Positions 19,383 to 28,797 of a stretch of 64,000 nt of DNA are shown one piece after another. Origin of the DNA: Sphingomonas flavescens (GTDB lineage: Bacteria > Pseudomonadota > Alphaproteobacteria > Sphingomonadales > Sphingomonadaceae); NCBI RefSeq assembly GCF_030866745.1, contig NZ_CP133016.1, positions 310,001 through 374,000 of the forward strand, written 5' to 3'. A program made the translations under genes and the position numbers. Each line of letters begins with the position of its first letter. Position 1 is the stretch's first letter. Under the pieces are notes generated by a model. The model searched no databases, was not told the origin of the DNA, and was given only the letters and a program-made list of their open reading frames with translations.

Positions 19383-20068
19383 CGCGCATCCGCATCGTCG
19401 AGCAGACCGGCTCGACCAACGCCGACCTGATCGCCGACCACCAGGCCATCGAAGGCGATTGGCTAGTCGCGCTCGAACAAGTGTCGGGCAGGGGGCGGCA
19501 GGGCCGCAACTGGTCGTCATCACCCGGCAATTTTTATGGCAGCACGCTCGTTCAGCTTCGTGCCGACGATCCGCCCGCGCATATTGTGTCGCTGGTTGCC
19601 GGACTCGCGCTGATCGAGGCTATCGATACCGCTGTTCCCAATCAGCCGCTGATGCTCAAATGGCCGAACGATCTCATGCTGCTCGGCCGCAAGATGGCCG
19701 GCATCCTGCTCGAACGGAGCGGCGAGCGCGTCGCCATCGGGTTCGGCGTCAACCTCGCGTCTGCGCCCGATCTTCCGGACCGCCAGGCTGCCTCGCTGAC
19801 CGGCGAAGTCGCCCCTCAAGCCTTCGCTCCGCTGCTCGCCGGCAGCTTCGCACGGCTCCTTGAGCTTTGGCGGCAAAGCCAACCAGCGCACATCGCCCAG
19901 GCGTGGCTCACGCGCGCGCATCCGGTCGGCACGCCGCTCGCGGTGCATGCCGGAAGCGACGACGTGCGTTCGGGGCGCTTCGACGGTCTTGAACCCGACG
20001 GCGCCCTGCGGCTTCGCCGCGACGACGGCGCACTCGACATCGTGCGTGCCGGGGATGTCGTGTTGTGA
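19379..20068 (+). CDS. birA: Biotin-[acetyl-CoA carboxylase] ligase, probable CTG start
   Basis: BirA activates biotin with ATP and attaches it to the carboxyl carrier protein. Catalytic motifs are complete: TGSTNADL, GRGRQGRNW (biotinyl-AMP loop), LKWPNDL and KMAGILLE. No N-terminal winged helix exists, so this is a monofunctional ligase. The first ATG/GTG in frame is a GTG at 19481, which would cut off TGSTN. The needed residues are encoded upstream, and the only plausible start codon is CTG at 19379 overlapping the nuoN stop as CTGA, giving 229 residues. Start assignment is inference; the domain identity is firm. Confidence 0.85.
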   Translation: MTRIRIVEQTGSTNADLIADHQAIEGDWLVALEQVSGRGRQGRNWSSSPGNFYGSTLVQLRADDPPAHIVSLVAGLALIEAIDTAVPNQPLMLKWPNDLMLLGRKMAGILLERSGERVAIGFGVNLASAPDLPDRQAASLTGEVAPQAFAPLLAGSFARLLELWRQSQPAHIAQAWLTRAHPVGTPLAVHAGSDDVRSGRFDGLEPDGALRLRRDDGALDIVRAGDVVL

Positions 20069-20097
20069 ACACTCCCCGACATGGGTAGGGCGCGGCG

Positions 20098-20883
20098 ATG
20101 ATTTTGGCGGTCGATGTCGGCAACACGAACCTGGTCTTCGCCTTGGTCGACGGCGGGAAAATCAAAGCCCGCTGGCGGATTGCGACAGATCCGCGCCGGA
20201 CGGCCGACGAATACTCCGTCTGGCTACACCAGCTGTTTGAGCTGGAAGGGTTTAGCCGCGACGATGTGGATGGCGTCATCATCGGCACCGTCGTCCCGCG
20301 CGCGCTTCACAACCTGAAGGTCCTGTCCGAAAAATACTTCCGCAAGACGCCGCTGGTTGCAGGGCAGGGTGATGCCGCCTGGCCGATGGCGCTCGAAGTA
20401 GACGAGCCGCACAATGTTGGTGCCGATCGCGCGCTTAACGTCATTGCCGCTCACGCGCGACATGACGGCGACCTTTGCGTTATCGACTTCGGTACGGCGA
20501 CCACCTTCGACCTGGTCACCCCAACCGGCGCTTACGCCGGTGGCATCATCGCACCGGGCATCAACCTCTCGCTCGACGCCCTCGTCAGCGCGGCTGCCAA
20601 GCTACCGCGCATCGCAATCGAAGCTCCGGCCACGGACAGCGTCATCGGCCGCACGACCGAGAGCCAGATGATCATTGGCATCTACTGGGGCTATGTCGCG
20701 ATGATCGAGGGTCTGGCGGCACGCATGAAGATGGAGATCGGCCGCCCGCTGAAGGTCGTCGCCACCGGTGGCCTCGCGACCCTGTTCGACAAGCATACCG
20801 ACGCGTTCGACGCGATTGAGCCCGACCTCACCATCCAGGGGTTGAGCTTGCTGTACGACCACGCGATGCGCAGCCCGAAATGA
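20098..20883 (+). CDS. coaX: Type III pantothenate kinase
   Basis: Catalyses the first step of CoA synthesis, phosphorylating pantothenate; the type III enzyme is insensitive to CoA feedback and needs a monovalent cation. Seen in the 261 residues: the phosphate motif LAVDVGNTN (about 3-11), the pantothenate-binding VGADRALN segment (about 108-115), and [11 protein letters not shown] (about 128-138). Length and motif order are standard. It lies 30 bases behind birA and 11 ahead of rnj. Confidence 0.95.
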   Translation: MILAVDVGNTNLVFALVDGGKIKARWRIATDPRRTADEYSVWLHQLFELEGFSRDDVDGVIIGTVVPRALHNLKVLSEKYFRKTPLVAGQGDAAWPMALEVDEPHNVGADRALNVIAAHARHDGDLCVIDFGTATTFDLVTPTGAYAGGIIAPGINLSLDALVSAAAKLPRIAIEAPATDSVIGRTTESQMIIGIYWGYVAMIEGLAARMKMEIGRPLKVVATGGLATLFDKHTDAFDAIEPDLTIQGLSLLYDHAMRSPK

Positions 20884-20893
20884 GCCTTCCAGA

Positions 20894-22531
20894 ATGATCC
20901 CCGGCGAAGAATTGCTGTTCGTCGCGCTCGGCGGCTCGGGCGAGATTGGCATGAACGTCAATCTCTATGGCTGTCGTGGCCAGTGGCTGATGGTCGATCT
21001 TGGCCTGACCTTTGCCGACCCCAGCTATCCGGGCATCGACCTCATCTTGCCCGACCTTGAGTTCATCGAGAAGCAGCAGGATCGCCTTACGGGGATTGTC
21101 CTGACCCACGGTCATGAAGACCACATCGGCGCGCTACCCTACCTCGCTGAAGAGCTGAAGGTGCCGCTGTACGCGACGCCATTCACCGCGGGGCTAATCG
21201 CCGGCAAGCTTGAAGAGGAGGGCCTGACCGGACAGGTCAAGCTCAACGTCGTGGAGCGCGGCGGCAGCATCGAGCTGGGCCCGTTCCGCGTCAGCTTCGT
21301 CGCGTTGTCGCACTCAATCCCCGAGGGCAATGGCGTGTTGATCGAAACGCCGTTCGGGAATGTCTTCCACACTGGCGACTGGAAGATCGATGAAACCCCC
21401 GTCATCGGAGAAGCACCTAGCGTCGAAGCGCTAACGTCGATCGGCGATCGCGGCGTGCTCGCGCTCGTCTGCGATTCCACCAACGTCTTTCAAGACAAGC
21501 CTTCGGGATCCGAAGAGAGCGTCCACGCTGGGCTCTTGGCGAAGACTCTGGAAGCCAAAGGTCGCGTGCTTGTGACGACCTTCGCGTCCAACGCCGCGCG
21601 GCTGCAGACTATTGGCCGCGTCGCGCGGGAAACGGGCAGGCAGCTGTGCATCGCGGGCCGCTCGCTCGACCGGATCCTGCGCGTTGCCCAATCCACCGGC
21701 TACCTCAAAGATTTCCCTCCGCCGATCGGCTTCGACGAGGCAATGCGGCTGCCGAAGCGCGAGGTGATGATCATTGCCACGGGTGGTCAGGGCGAGCCTC
21801 GCGCCGCACTCGGCCGCATCGCCAGCGGGACGCACGACCTGAAGCTTAGCGAGGGCGATACCGTCATTTTCTCGTCGCGCGTCATCCCCGGCAATGAAGT
21901 CTCAATCGGTCGCATCATGAACCAGCTATCCGACCTTGGCGTCCGCATCGTCACGGAGCGTCAGGCGCACGTGCACGTCTCCGGGCATCCGGGCCGGCCC
22001 GAGCTCATCGAGATGTATAATTGGGTTCGCCCGCAGATCGTCGTGCCGGTGCACGGCGAAACGCGACATCTTGCCGAGCAGGCGCGTGTCGCGATCGGTC
22101 ATGGCATCCCGCAAGCCGTCGTGCAGAAGAACGGCGATGTGATCCGGCTTGCGCCGGGCGATCCAAAGAAGGTCGATGAAGTCCGCGTGGGTCAGCTAGT
22201 GCTCGACGGTGACGTCATCCTTCCTGCGGACGGTCAGACTGTGAACGAGCGCCGCCGCATCGGTTTCAGCGGCTTGATTACCGTAGCCGTCCCTGTCGGC
22301 AGCAACGGCGAATTGACTGGCGCACCGCTCGTCCGGCCGTTTGGCGTCCCTGTAGAAGAGGATCGCGACGACTTCGTTGCGGATGCTACTGACGCGGCCA
22401 CTAAAGCTTTCACGCCGCGTGGCGATGAAGAAAAGGTTCGCGAGGCTGTTCGGCTAGCCGTCCGGCGCTGCGCCACGCTGTGGACGGGCAAGAAGCCGCT
22501 CGTCGAGGTCACGATGATGCAGGTGGCTTGA
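20894..22531 (+). CDS. rnj: Ribonuclease J
   Basis: Metallo-beta-lactamase/beta-CASP ribonuclease with 5'-3' exo- and endonuclease activity in RNA turnover and rRNA maturation. The zinc motif THGHEDHIG occupies about residues 71-79. The beta-CASP region includes CDSTN and the later HVSGHPGRPE and VPVHGE histidines. The 545-residue length fits alphaproteobacterial RNase J. The order birA-coaX-rnj behind nuoN indicates a read-through cluster. Confidence 0.94.
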   Translation: MIPGEELLFVALGGSGEIGMNVNLYGCRGQWLMVDLGLTFADPSYPGIDLILPDLEFIEKQQDRLTGIVLTHGHEDHIGALPYLAEELKVPLYATPFTAGLIAGKLEEEGLTGQVKLNVVERGGSIELGPFRVSFVALSHSIPEGNGVLIETPFGNVFHTGDWKIDETPVIGEAPSVEALTSIGDRGVLALVCDSTNVFQDKPSGSEESVHAGLLAKTLEAKGRVLVTTFASNAARLQTIGRVARETGRQLCIAGRSLDRILRVAQSTGYLKDFPPPIGFDEAMRLPKREVMIIATGGQGEPRAALGRIASGTHDLKLSEGDTVIFSSRVIPGNEVSIGRIMNQLSDLGVRIVTERQAHVHVSGHPGRPELIEMYNWVRPQIVVPVHGETRHLAEQARVAIGHGIPQAVVQKNGDVIRLAPGDPKKVDEVRVGQLVLDGDVILPADGQTVNERRRIGFSGLITVAVPVGSNGELTGAPLVRPFGVPVEEDRDDFVADATDAATKAFTPRGDEEKVREAVRLAVRRCATLWTGKKPLVEVTMMQVA

Positions 22532-22537
22532 CCGGCC

Positions 22538-22804
22538 GTGGAATTTTCGTCGATCGTCGCAATCTATTTCCTGTTCTTCGCATTCAGCGCGTTCATCCTG
22601 CTGCCCTTCGGGGTGCGCACGGATGAGGAAGCAGGGACGCCCAAGGTAGCGGGACAAGCGGAAAGTGCGCCGCATCGCTTCAACCTGAAGCGGCATCTCC
22701 TCAAAGCGGCGCTATTGGGACTGGTGCTGTTTGCGCTTTACTACGCGAACTGGACCTTCGGCTGGGTCACACCTGACGATCTCGACTTCTATCACCGAAC
22801 CTAG
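22538..22804 (+). CDS. DUF1467 family membrane protein
   Basis: An 88-residue protein with two hydrophobic segments (about 4-23 and 53-71) separated by a hydrophilic loop containing the LLPFGVRTDEEAG-type motif that marks DUF1467. The family is found in Alphaproteobacteria, commonly next to rnj, and has no established function. It starts at a GTG six bases after the rnj stop. The stop forms a CTAG palindrome with the stop of the convergent coiled-coil gene. Confidence 0.82.
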   Translation: MEFSSIVAIYFLFFAFSAFILLPFGVRTDEEAGTPKVAGQAESAPHRFNLKRHLLKAALLGLVLFALYYANWTFGWVTPDDLDFYHRT

Positions 22805-25107
22805 CGGCGTTTGTCGATCGCCTGCGCCAGCGCGGCATAAAGCTTACCCATGTCCGACGACATCAAAGTGACCGCAATCATCCCGCCGTCCCGCTCGGCC
22901 AATACACGGCGGAGCATTGATTCGAAGTCGGCGACATAACGGCTGACCGAGCGGTGGAACTCCCCGTCGCTCTCGTAATGGGCGCGGATCGCCCGAGTCT
23001 CGCTGCCGTCCAGCAAGCGTACCGCGCGGCTCGTGAAGATCCCGCGGTTGCCTTTGAGATAAGCGTCCCAAGCCCGCTCGTCGATTTCGTCCGACAGGAT
23101 CTTGCTGACGTCGATCGCCGCGGAATTCATGGAGTCCATGAGCAGTGCGACGCGCTTTGCAAATTCCTCGCTGTCCCGCTCGCGCTGGTCCTTGTTGGTC
23201 TGCTCGATATGAGCTTCCAGCGCCGAAGCTGTCTGACCCAGCGTGATCATCTGCCCGGTCAGGCGATCGGAGGCTTCGCGGGCTGACGTAAGGGCGTGAG
23301 TCGCCACCGTCTCGACCTCGCGGAGGCGCTCCTCGATGCTCTCGCGAATGACCTTGGCAAGTGCAGCGGCCGTTTCGTCGGACAGTTTTCCGGCCGTCTC
23401 CGGAATGACGGCCTCGATCGTTTCGCGCGCCCGTTCAGCGGCATGCGTGGCCGCGTCTTTGACCTGAACTAGCGACGCGATCAGGGCAGGGCCTGTCTGA
23501 GCACTCAAGCTCGTCGCTTCCCGCTCGACCTGCGCCAGGGTCGAAGCAAGTTCAGCGAGCTTCGATTGTGCGCCCTCGACGCCTTGGTCGACATTTGCGA
23601 TCAGCCCGCTGAAGCGCTCGCGTTGTTGCGCCATTTCAATGCCCGTCGCCGCGAGTTTGTCGCTTGTCTCGGTCGTCGCGTTGCGAAGCCAGTTGATATC
23701 CGGTTTCGCAGCGGACGCAGCCTGGACCAGCCGATCTGCGCTACCCTGGGCCTCTCCAATTGCTGTTCCCACGCCATCACGAATTTCCTCCGCAAGGCGC
23801 GCAATGCTGTCTCGCAGCGTAGTCGTTCGGTCGGCAAGCGAAACGATCGCATCGTCCTGTGCCCCAGCATGGGCCGCGAGAGTGTCGAGTTCGGCGCGCG
23901 CGCGTGAAAGCGACTGCAAGAACCGATTGGCCCGATCGTCGCCGTTGGCGGATAGCTCGGTGAAGCGTTCGTCGATCAGCGCCAGTCCGCGCTCGATCTC
24001 GGCAATCATTTGCTGGGACGCGCGATCCTGCTCGGCAACCCGGGCCGAAAGGCCGTGCAGAGAGGTACTCGCATGGTCGATGTTCGCGGCCAGCGACTCT
24101 GCGGCGAGCGCGCCCGCCTTGCCGATCCCGGCGGATGCCTGCGTGACCAGTGCCGAAACGGCGCTGGCTTGAACATCGATGCCCGAGCGAATCTGCTCGA
24201 GCGTTTCGGATGTCCGGTTAAGGAGGGTGTCCAATGTGCCTGCGTAGGCTTTCTGAGCCTCACCGACCCGCGATGCAGCGGAGGAACCCGCAATTTCGAT
24301 TTCGTTCAACCGCTGCGCGAGCTGGTCGGTCGCCTCGGCGACGATCTGTTGAGCCGTCTGCGTCCGCTCACCGATTTCCCGAACCTTGCGACCATATTCC
24401 TCGACCCGCGCCCCGGCCTCGCCGCCGATCTGACGCAAATTCTCGGCAACGCCCCGCGCAGTCTGTTCTGCGCGCGGCAGGTCTTCCAGCAGCACGGCGA
24501 TGTCGTTGCGCGCCGCTTCCGCAGCCCGGTCGAGCGCTTCCCCGTGCCGGCGGAGGCTCTCCGTGCTCGTATCGAAGTCTCGAGTTATCCCGCCTAGCTT
24601 GCCGGTCGCATCGTCGCCTAGCTGCATCAGGTGGCGCGAAATCATCCCCAATTCAGAATGGCTGTCCTGAATACGCTGGGTGAGGACTTGCAGAAGCCCT
24701 TCGAGGCTGCGCGCTTCGGTGCGCATCTCAACGACGGAGCGCGTGAAACGCTCGGCTTCCTTGCGACGGGTGCGTCCGAACATGATCCAGACCAGCCCCA
24801 ACAGCGCCAGCGGGCCCGCGGCAATGGCCACCCATTGCGCAATCTGCGGCGAGGCCAGCGGCTGCCCGCCGAGCGTCCTACCTGCGGACCAGGCGGCATA
24901 GCCAACCCAGATGGCCGCCAGCACGCTGAGCGCAATCCCCAACACCTGACGGCCGCCCGTGCCTCGCTCTTCGGCGCTCTGTTCGACCCACTGCTGTTCG
25001 TCGAAACTAGGCTCGACGAAATCCGCGGCCGCACTCAGCAGCTCGATGGGCTCTGCCGACTTGTCGCGCTGCGGCAGGGATTGGGCGCGCTTGGGGGTGG
25101 GTGTCAT
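22801..25107 (-). CDS. Membrane-anchored long coiled-coil protein, unknown function
   Basis: A 768-residue protein that I cannot assign to a characterised family. After a polar, Asp/Glu-containing N terminus there are two membrane spans (about 55-76 and 89-111), then roughly 570 residues of Ala/Glu/Arg/Gln-rich heptad-like sequence (about 115-680) resembling the helical signalling region of chemoreceptors, although the conserved receptor hairpin tip is not recognisable. A compact C-terminal domain (about 690-768) follows. No catalytic motif is visible. Topology suggests a cytoplasmic rod tethered to the inner membrane, perhaps a polarity or cell-division scaffold; that role is inference. It is divergent from the gene at 25216. 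Confidence 0.7.
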   Translation of the reverse strand: MTPTPKRAQSLPQRDKSAEPIELLSAAADFVEPSFDEQQWVEQSAEERGTGGRQVLGIALSVLAAIWVGYAAWSAGRTLGGQPLASPQIAQWVAIAAGPLALLGLVWIMFGRTRRKEAERFTRSVVEMRTEARSLEGLLQVLTQRIQDSHSELGMISRHLMQLGDDATGKLGGITRDFDTSTESLRRHGEALDRAAEAARNDIAVLLEDLPRAEQTARGVAENLRQIGGEAGARVEEYGRKVREIGERTQTAQQIVAEATDQLAQRLNEIEIAGSSAASRVGEAQKAYAGTLDTLLNRTSETLEQIRSGIDVQASAVSALVTQASAGIGKAGALAAESLAANIDHASTSLHGLSARVAEQDRASQQMIAEIERGLALIDERFTELSANGDDRANRFLQSLSRARAELDTLAAHAGAQDDAIVSLADRTTTLRDSIARLAEEIRDGVGTAIGEAQGSADRLVQAASAAKPDINWLRNATTETSDKLAATGIEMAQQRERFSGLIANVDQGVEGAQSKLAELASTLAQVEREATSLSAQTGPALIASLVQVKDAATHAAERARETIEAVIPETAGKLSDETAAALAKVIRESIEERLREVETVATHALTSAREASDRLTGQMITLGQTASALEAHIEQTNKDQRERDSEEFAKRVALLMDSMNSAAIDVSKILSDEIDERAWDAYLKGNRGIFTSRAVRLLDGSETRAIRAHYESDGEFHRSVSRYVADFESMLRRVLAERDGGMIAVTLMSSDMGKLYAALAQAIDKRR

Positions 25108-25215
25108 CGTAATCGGCAGTTTACCATCTTTGAGGACGTGGGAAAGTGATTAGAGGGCGAACTTGCGGCGCACTTGTCGCATAGTGGGGCGATTGTTCGG
25201 GAGGGTTGACGGATC

Positions 25216-26400
25216 GTGGCGATTGGGGCGCTCATTGGGGCCTATCAGGAAGACGATAGCGGCGGCCTTCGCGCGCTGTTTCCGCTCGCCGGGCGTACCC
25301 TGCTGGAATATCAGGCCCGCTGCGCATCTGCCGCCGGCGCGGCGCCTGTCGTTGTCGTCGTCGAACGGGTTCCGCAAGCGCTACAGGATGCATTCGAACG
25401 CTTGCGCCTTGACGGTGTGGGCGTCTTTCCGGTCAGCGACGTAAACGAGGCCGTTAGCCGGTTCGAGGCGGGGTCTTCTATCTTGCTGATCGGCGACGGC
25501 GTCGCGCCGACCGTTGATCTCGTCACTGCTGTCGCCTCGGAGGGCGAGCCTGCGGTCGCTACTGTTCCCGACGACGAGCAGCACGAAAATTTCGAGCGGA
25601 TCGATGCGGGGTCGCGCTGGGCGGGAGTGGCCGTCGTCGATGCACATCTGCTCGGCTCAACGGTGGCCATGCTTGGGGACTGGGACCTCCAGTCGACGCT
25701 TCTACGGCGGACGATCCAGGAGGGCGCCCGCCGGATCCCGATCCAGCCGGGTGAAGGCGAGCCCTTGCTGGTCGAACGCCCCGAGCAACTGACCAATTTT
25801 CAACGGCACATGGTCACAGCATCGCGCGGAGGCCGCACGGACTGGGCCAGCCGCTTCATACTTCCGTTTGTTGAGGATTTCGCGACTGAGCACCTGATGG
25901 AGACGACGCTGCGGCCGTTTTGGCTGGTTTGGGCGGCCGTCGGGCTGACGATCGCGGGCGCCGTCTGCTTTACGCGCGGCTGGCTTGGGGCGGGCCTGAT
26001 CCTCCTGCTGCTTTCTACACCGCTCGACCTGATTGCTGCCCGGCTGGCGACGATCCGTCTCAAACCATTCCCCGCAAAGATGTGGAGCCGCTTGGCCCTA
26101 TGGCCGGCGTCAGGTTTGGCCCTCCTCGCGATTGGACTGTGGGAGACGCGTCACGGCACGGGGTGGGGTTCGATTATAGCCGCGCTTACCGCATGCGCAT
26201 TCGGCGAGGCGACGCGTATCGAAAAGGCGGCGATGCCCACTGACGGTGATGTGTGGTTACTGTCCCGCCGCAATGCGATCTTCCTCGCCATTCCCTTCGC
26301 GCTGGGGGGTGCGTGGACGGCCTATTTGCTTTCCATCCTGATCTACGCCGCTTTCTCGTTTTTCATCGTTCAGCGCGTGCGGCATCAAGAAGCCAGTTGA
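25216..26400 (+). CDS. Degenerate NTP-transferase / CDP-alcohol phosphotransferase-like fusion
   Basis: A 394-residue protein whose layout resembles the bifunctional enzymes that activate inositol phosphate with CTP and transfer it to a second alcohol. Residues about 1-190 look like a MobA-type nucleotidyltransferase, with ALFPLAGRTLLEYQ (20-33) and LLIGDG (90-95), but the glycine-rich GGxGxR loop and catalytic lysine are absent. A linker RTDWASRFILPFVED (207-221) is followed by membrane helices and STPLDLIAARL (267-277), which aligns with the DxxDGxxAR motif but keeps only the second Asp and the AR; downstream aspartates are missing. It is probably inactive as a transferase. GTG start at 25216. 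Confidence 0.6.
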   Translation: MAIGALIGAYQEDDSGGLRALFPLAGRTLLEYQARCASAAGAAPVVVVVERVPQALQDAFERLRLDGVGVFPVSDVNEAVSRFEAGSSILLIGDGVAPTVDLVTAVASEGEPAVATVPDDEQHENFERIDAGSRWAGVAVVDAHLLGSTVAMLGDWDLQSTLLRRTIQEGARRIPIQPGEGEPLLVERPEQLTNFQRHMVTASRGGRTDWASRFILPFVEDFATEHLMETTLRPFWLVWAAVGLTIAGAVCFTRGWLGAGLILLLLSTPLDLIAARLATIRLKPFPAKMWSRLALWPASGLALLAIGLWETRHGTGWGSIIAALTACAFGEATRIEKAAMPTDGDVWLLSRRNAIFLAIPFALGGAWTAYLLSILIYAAFSFFIVQRVRHQEAS

Positions 26401-26435
26401 CGGCAAGTTAACCCCAATCGCGCTAACGGGGAGGG

Positions 26436-27485
26436 ATGATGCCGGAAGAATGGCCGATTGCTGCCGCTGCAACTGATGAAAGTGTGCCCGCTGCGGGTCG
26501 ACGCGCGCGTGGCCGGCTGCGGACGGTTCGCATCGATTTTTTCCTCGACCCCAAGCAGCGTCTGACTGAGCAGGAACGGGCGCTCATGTCGGTCATGCTT
26601 AATCGCTTGATCGGCGATGTTGCCAGCGCCTTACGTGCGGCACTGCCCGGCGGATGGCTCGCGGCGAACGACGGGGATGATGCGGACCTCATCAACCGGC
26701 TGAAGACCGCGAAATTGCTCGATGACGCTGGGCTCATTGCCGTGGTGCTGCAACGCGCCGACGAGGAGCGAATTTCGCTTGCCGCCCGCGCGCGCGGTGG
26801 ATGCAAGGAGGCCCGTGTCCTGCAAGGGTTGGTCAGTAACAATCATGGCGGAGTCGCAGCCTCAGCCATGGCTCTCATCCTGGCGCGTGGACGGCGTCGA
26901 GATCGCTTCGGCCAGTGCCTCGTGGCGATCGACGATTTGGCCGCCGTGACGGCCGATCATTTGATCACGGCAGTTGCTGCGGCATTGCGGGCGGAGGTTG
27001 CTCGCAGCCGGGGCGCGGCAGATGCGGATCGGGAACTCTCGGCCGCCGCTCGGCAGGTGCGGGAGCAGCGAGACGCGGAGCGTGGAATCGCGAGACTGAC
27101 CACGGCACTCATCCGCGAGCTCGACGACGCTGGTGCGCTTAGCGACGATCTCGTGTTGGCCGCCGCGAATGAAGGTGAGGTCATGTTCGTCGGCGCTGCT
27201 CTCGCGCGCCGGGCAGGGTTACTCATCGACGACGCGCTCGACGATCTTCTCTCCGGCGACGGCTCCAGAATGATGATTCTTTGCCGTGCCGCCCACGCAT
27301 CCCGGGAACTTGCCGCGGGACTGTTGGCAGGAATTGGGGATCTGCTCGGCATTGGAGATGCGGTCGAAGCGGTCGAAAGGTTCGACAAGATGACACCGGC
27401 GGACGTGGATGCTGCCAAATCCTGGTTGTCCACAGACCGTGGTTTCCGAGCCGCGCTGGAACGTTTGGACGACGAGCGTGGCTAG
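26436..27485 (+). CDS. DUF2336 domain-containing protein
   Basis: A 349-residue, mostly alpha-helical soluble protein of the DUF2336 type, a family restricted largely to Alphaproteobacteria and composed of HEAT-like helical repeats. Seen: QRLTEQERALMSVMLNRLIGD (about 31-51) and the paired Asp/Leu-rich helices typical of the family. No enzymatic motif is visible. Start could be ATG 26436 or ATG 26439; the GGGAG upstream is better spaced from the second. The gene overlaps the histidine-kinase-like gene by eight bases, so the two products are likely made in proportion and may interact. Confidence 0.7.
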   Translation: MMPEEWPIAAAATDESVPAAGRRARGRLRTVRIDFFLDPKQRLTEQERALMSVMLNRLIGDVASALRAALPGGWLAANDGDDADLINRLKTAKLLDDAGLIAVVLQRADEERISLAARARGGCKEARVLQGLVSNNHGGVAASAMALILARGRRRDRFGQCLVAIDDLAAVTADHLITAVAAALRAEVARSRGAADADRELSAAARQVREQRDAERGIARLTTALIRELDDAGALSDDLVLAAANEGEVMFVGAALARRAGLLIDDALDDLLSGDGSRMMILCRAAHASRELAAGLLAGIGDLLGIGDAVEAVERFDKMTPADVDAAKSWLSTDRGFRAALERLDDERG

Positions 27486-28797
27486 CGCACCTTCAGAACA
27501 ACCTCCGGTCACGGGCCGCCTAGACCGAGGCGGTCGGCTGGTGGCCGCCGACCCTGAACTTGAGGCGCTGCAGCGCGAGGCGGGCGCGGCATTGAACGAA
27601 CAGTTGGCCTTGCCCCAGGTTGCCGCAATCGCGGCGCTGGCTCGCAAGCTTCGGACAACAGTATCCAGGCCGGCCGTTGCCGCATCGGCGGATCAGGATA
27701 TTGACCTGTGGGTCCGCGCAACGCCGCAAGGGGAGGACATCGCGCTTTCGCTGGAAGGCTGGACAACGCGAGCGCCGGGCCCGCCCCGCCTCGCTTCTTT
27801 GCTCGGGGCGGAAGCGAAGAGCTCGAACACTTTGAACGAATGGGCCACCGACGAACAGTTGCGGATAATTTCGCTTTCCGAGCGTCTCGCTGAGATCCTT
27901 GGCGTCCATGCAGCCGACGTGGCGCGTCAGCCGCTCACCCGCATTCTGCGCTTTGACGAAAATGAAGAAGGGGAAATGCCCCTGATCAGTGCGCTCGCCG
28001 CGCGCCGCCCGTTCGCCGGCCAGCATGCGCGTAGCCGCGTCGATGAAAGCCGGATGGTGATTCTCGACGGGGAAATTGTGATGGCCGCGGATGGCCAATT
28101 TGCGGGGTTTCGCGGCAGCGTTCGATCGGAAGACCCAATTTCGGGACCTGAGCAAGTGGGGGCTTTCGACCTCGCGCTCGATGAGATGCTCCGCTCGCCG
28201 CTCGACCACATCATTGGTAACGCCCAGCGGCTTGTCGAACGTTCGGAAGGTCCGCTTCGCAGCGATTACGCCAATTACGGGGAGGATATCGCCTCGGCCG
28301 CCCGGCACCTGCTTTCGGTCATGTCATCCATGGGCCACGAGACGGTACAGGGCGACCGAACGATAGACTTGGCGGCGCTCGCCGGCGACGCCGTCGTGAT
28401 GCTGGAATCGGCCGCTGAAGCCGCTGGTGTTAGCATCGAAGCGGATGACGCCGCGTCGCTCGCCGCCAGGGGCGAGGAGCGCGCGGTCATTCAGATTTTG
28501 GTGAACCTGATCGGCAATGCCATCCGCCACTCGCCGGAGGGCGGCCGCGTGCGGCTGGAGTTTGCGCGCAGCGGTGGGATGGCCCGGGTAACGGTAACGG
28601 ACCAGGGTACTGGCGTTGCCGCCGATGATCGCGAGCGGATCTTCGAGCGCTTTGAGAGGGCCCGCAAAAAAGATGACGGCGCAGGTCTCGGCCTTGCCAT
28701 CTCGCGCCGCCTGGCCCGCTCGCTCGCCGGTGACGTCACGCTCGACACCGCACCCGGCGAAGGGGCGCGTTTCTCGCTCAGCCTGCCGGCCGCTTAA
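27478..28797 (+). CDS. Histidine-kinase-like protein lacking the phospho-acceptor His
   Basis: A 439-residue soluble sensor-kinase-like protein: N-terminal PAS-like region (about 1-215), a dimerisation helix pair (about 228-290) and a GHKL ATPase domain. The ATP-binding boxes are intact: NLIGNAIRH (N box), DQGTGV (G1), and [11 protein letters not shown] (G2). The H box aligns without gaps to the canonical one but reads [14 protein letters not shown], so the histidine position is Glu236; the nearest His is H244, six residues past the conserved Arg-Ser-Pro. GTG at 27478 chosen because upstream sequence belongs to DUF2336. It has no membrane span. It may act as an allosteric partner rather than a kinase. 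Confidence 0.75.
   Translation: MASAPSEQPPVTGRLDRGGRLVAADPELEALQREAGAALNEQLALPQVAAIAALARKLRTTVSRPAVAASADQDIDLWVRATPQGEDIALSLEGWTTRAPGPPRLASLLGAEAKSSNTLNEWATDEQLRIISLSERLAEILGVHAADVARQPLTRILRFDENEEGEMPLISALAARRPFAGQHARSRVDESRMVILDGEIVMAADGQFAGFRGSVRSEDPISGPEQVGAFDLALDEMLRSPLDHIIGNAQRLVERSEGPLRSDYANYGEDIASAARHLLSVMSSMGHETVQGDRTIDLAALAGDAVVMLESAAEAAGVSIEADDAASLAARGEERAVIQILVNLIGNAIRHSPEGGRVRLEFARSGGMARVTVTDQGTGVAADDRERIFERFERARKKDDGAGLGLAISRRLARSLAGDVTLDTAPGEGARFSLSLPAA

Noticed and set aside
19481..19483. GTG as the birA start
   Set aside because: Would remove the TGSTN catalytic motif encoded immediately upstream in the same frame.
26406..26426. CtrA-like TTAA half-sites before the DUF2336 gene
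   Set aside because: TTAA and CTAAC are 11 bases apart rather than 7, so the consensus is not met.
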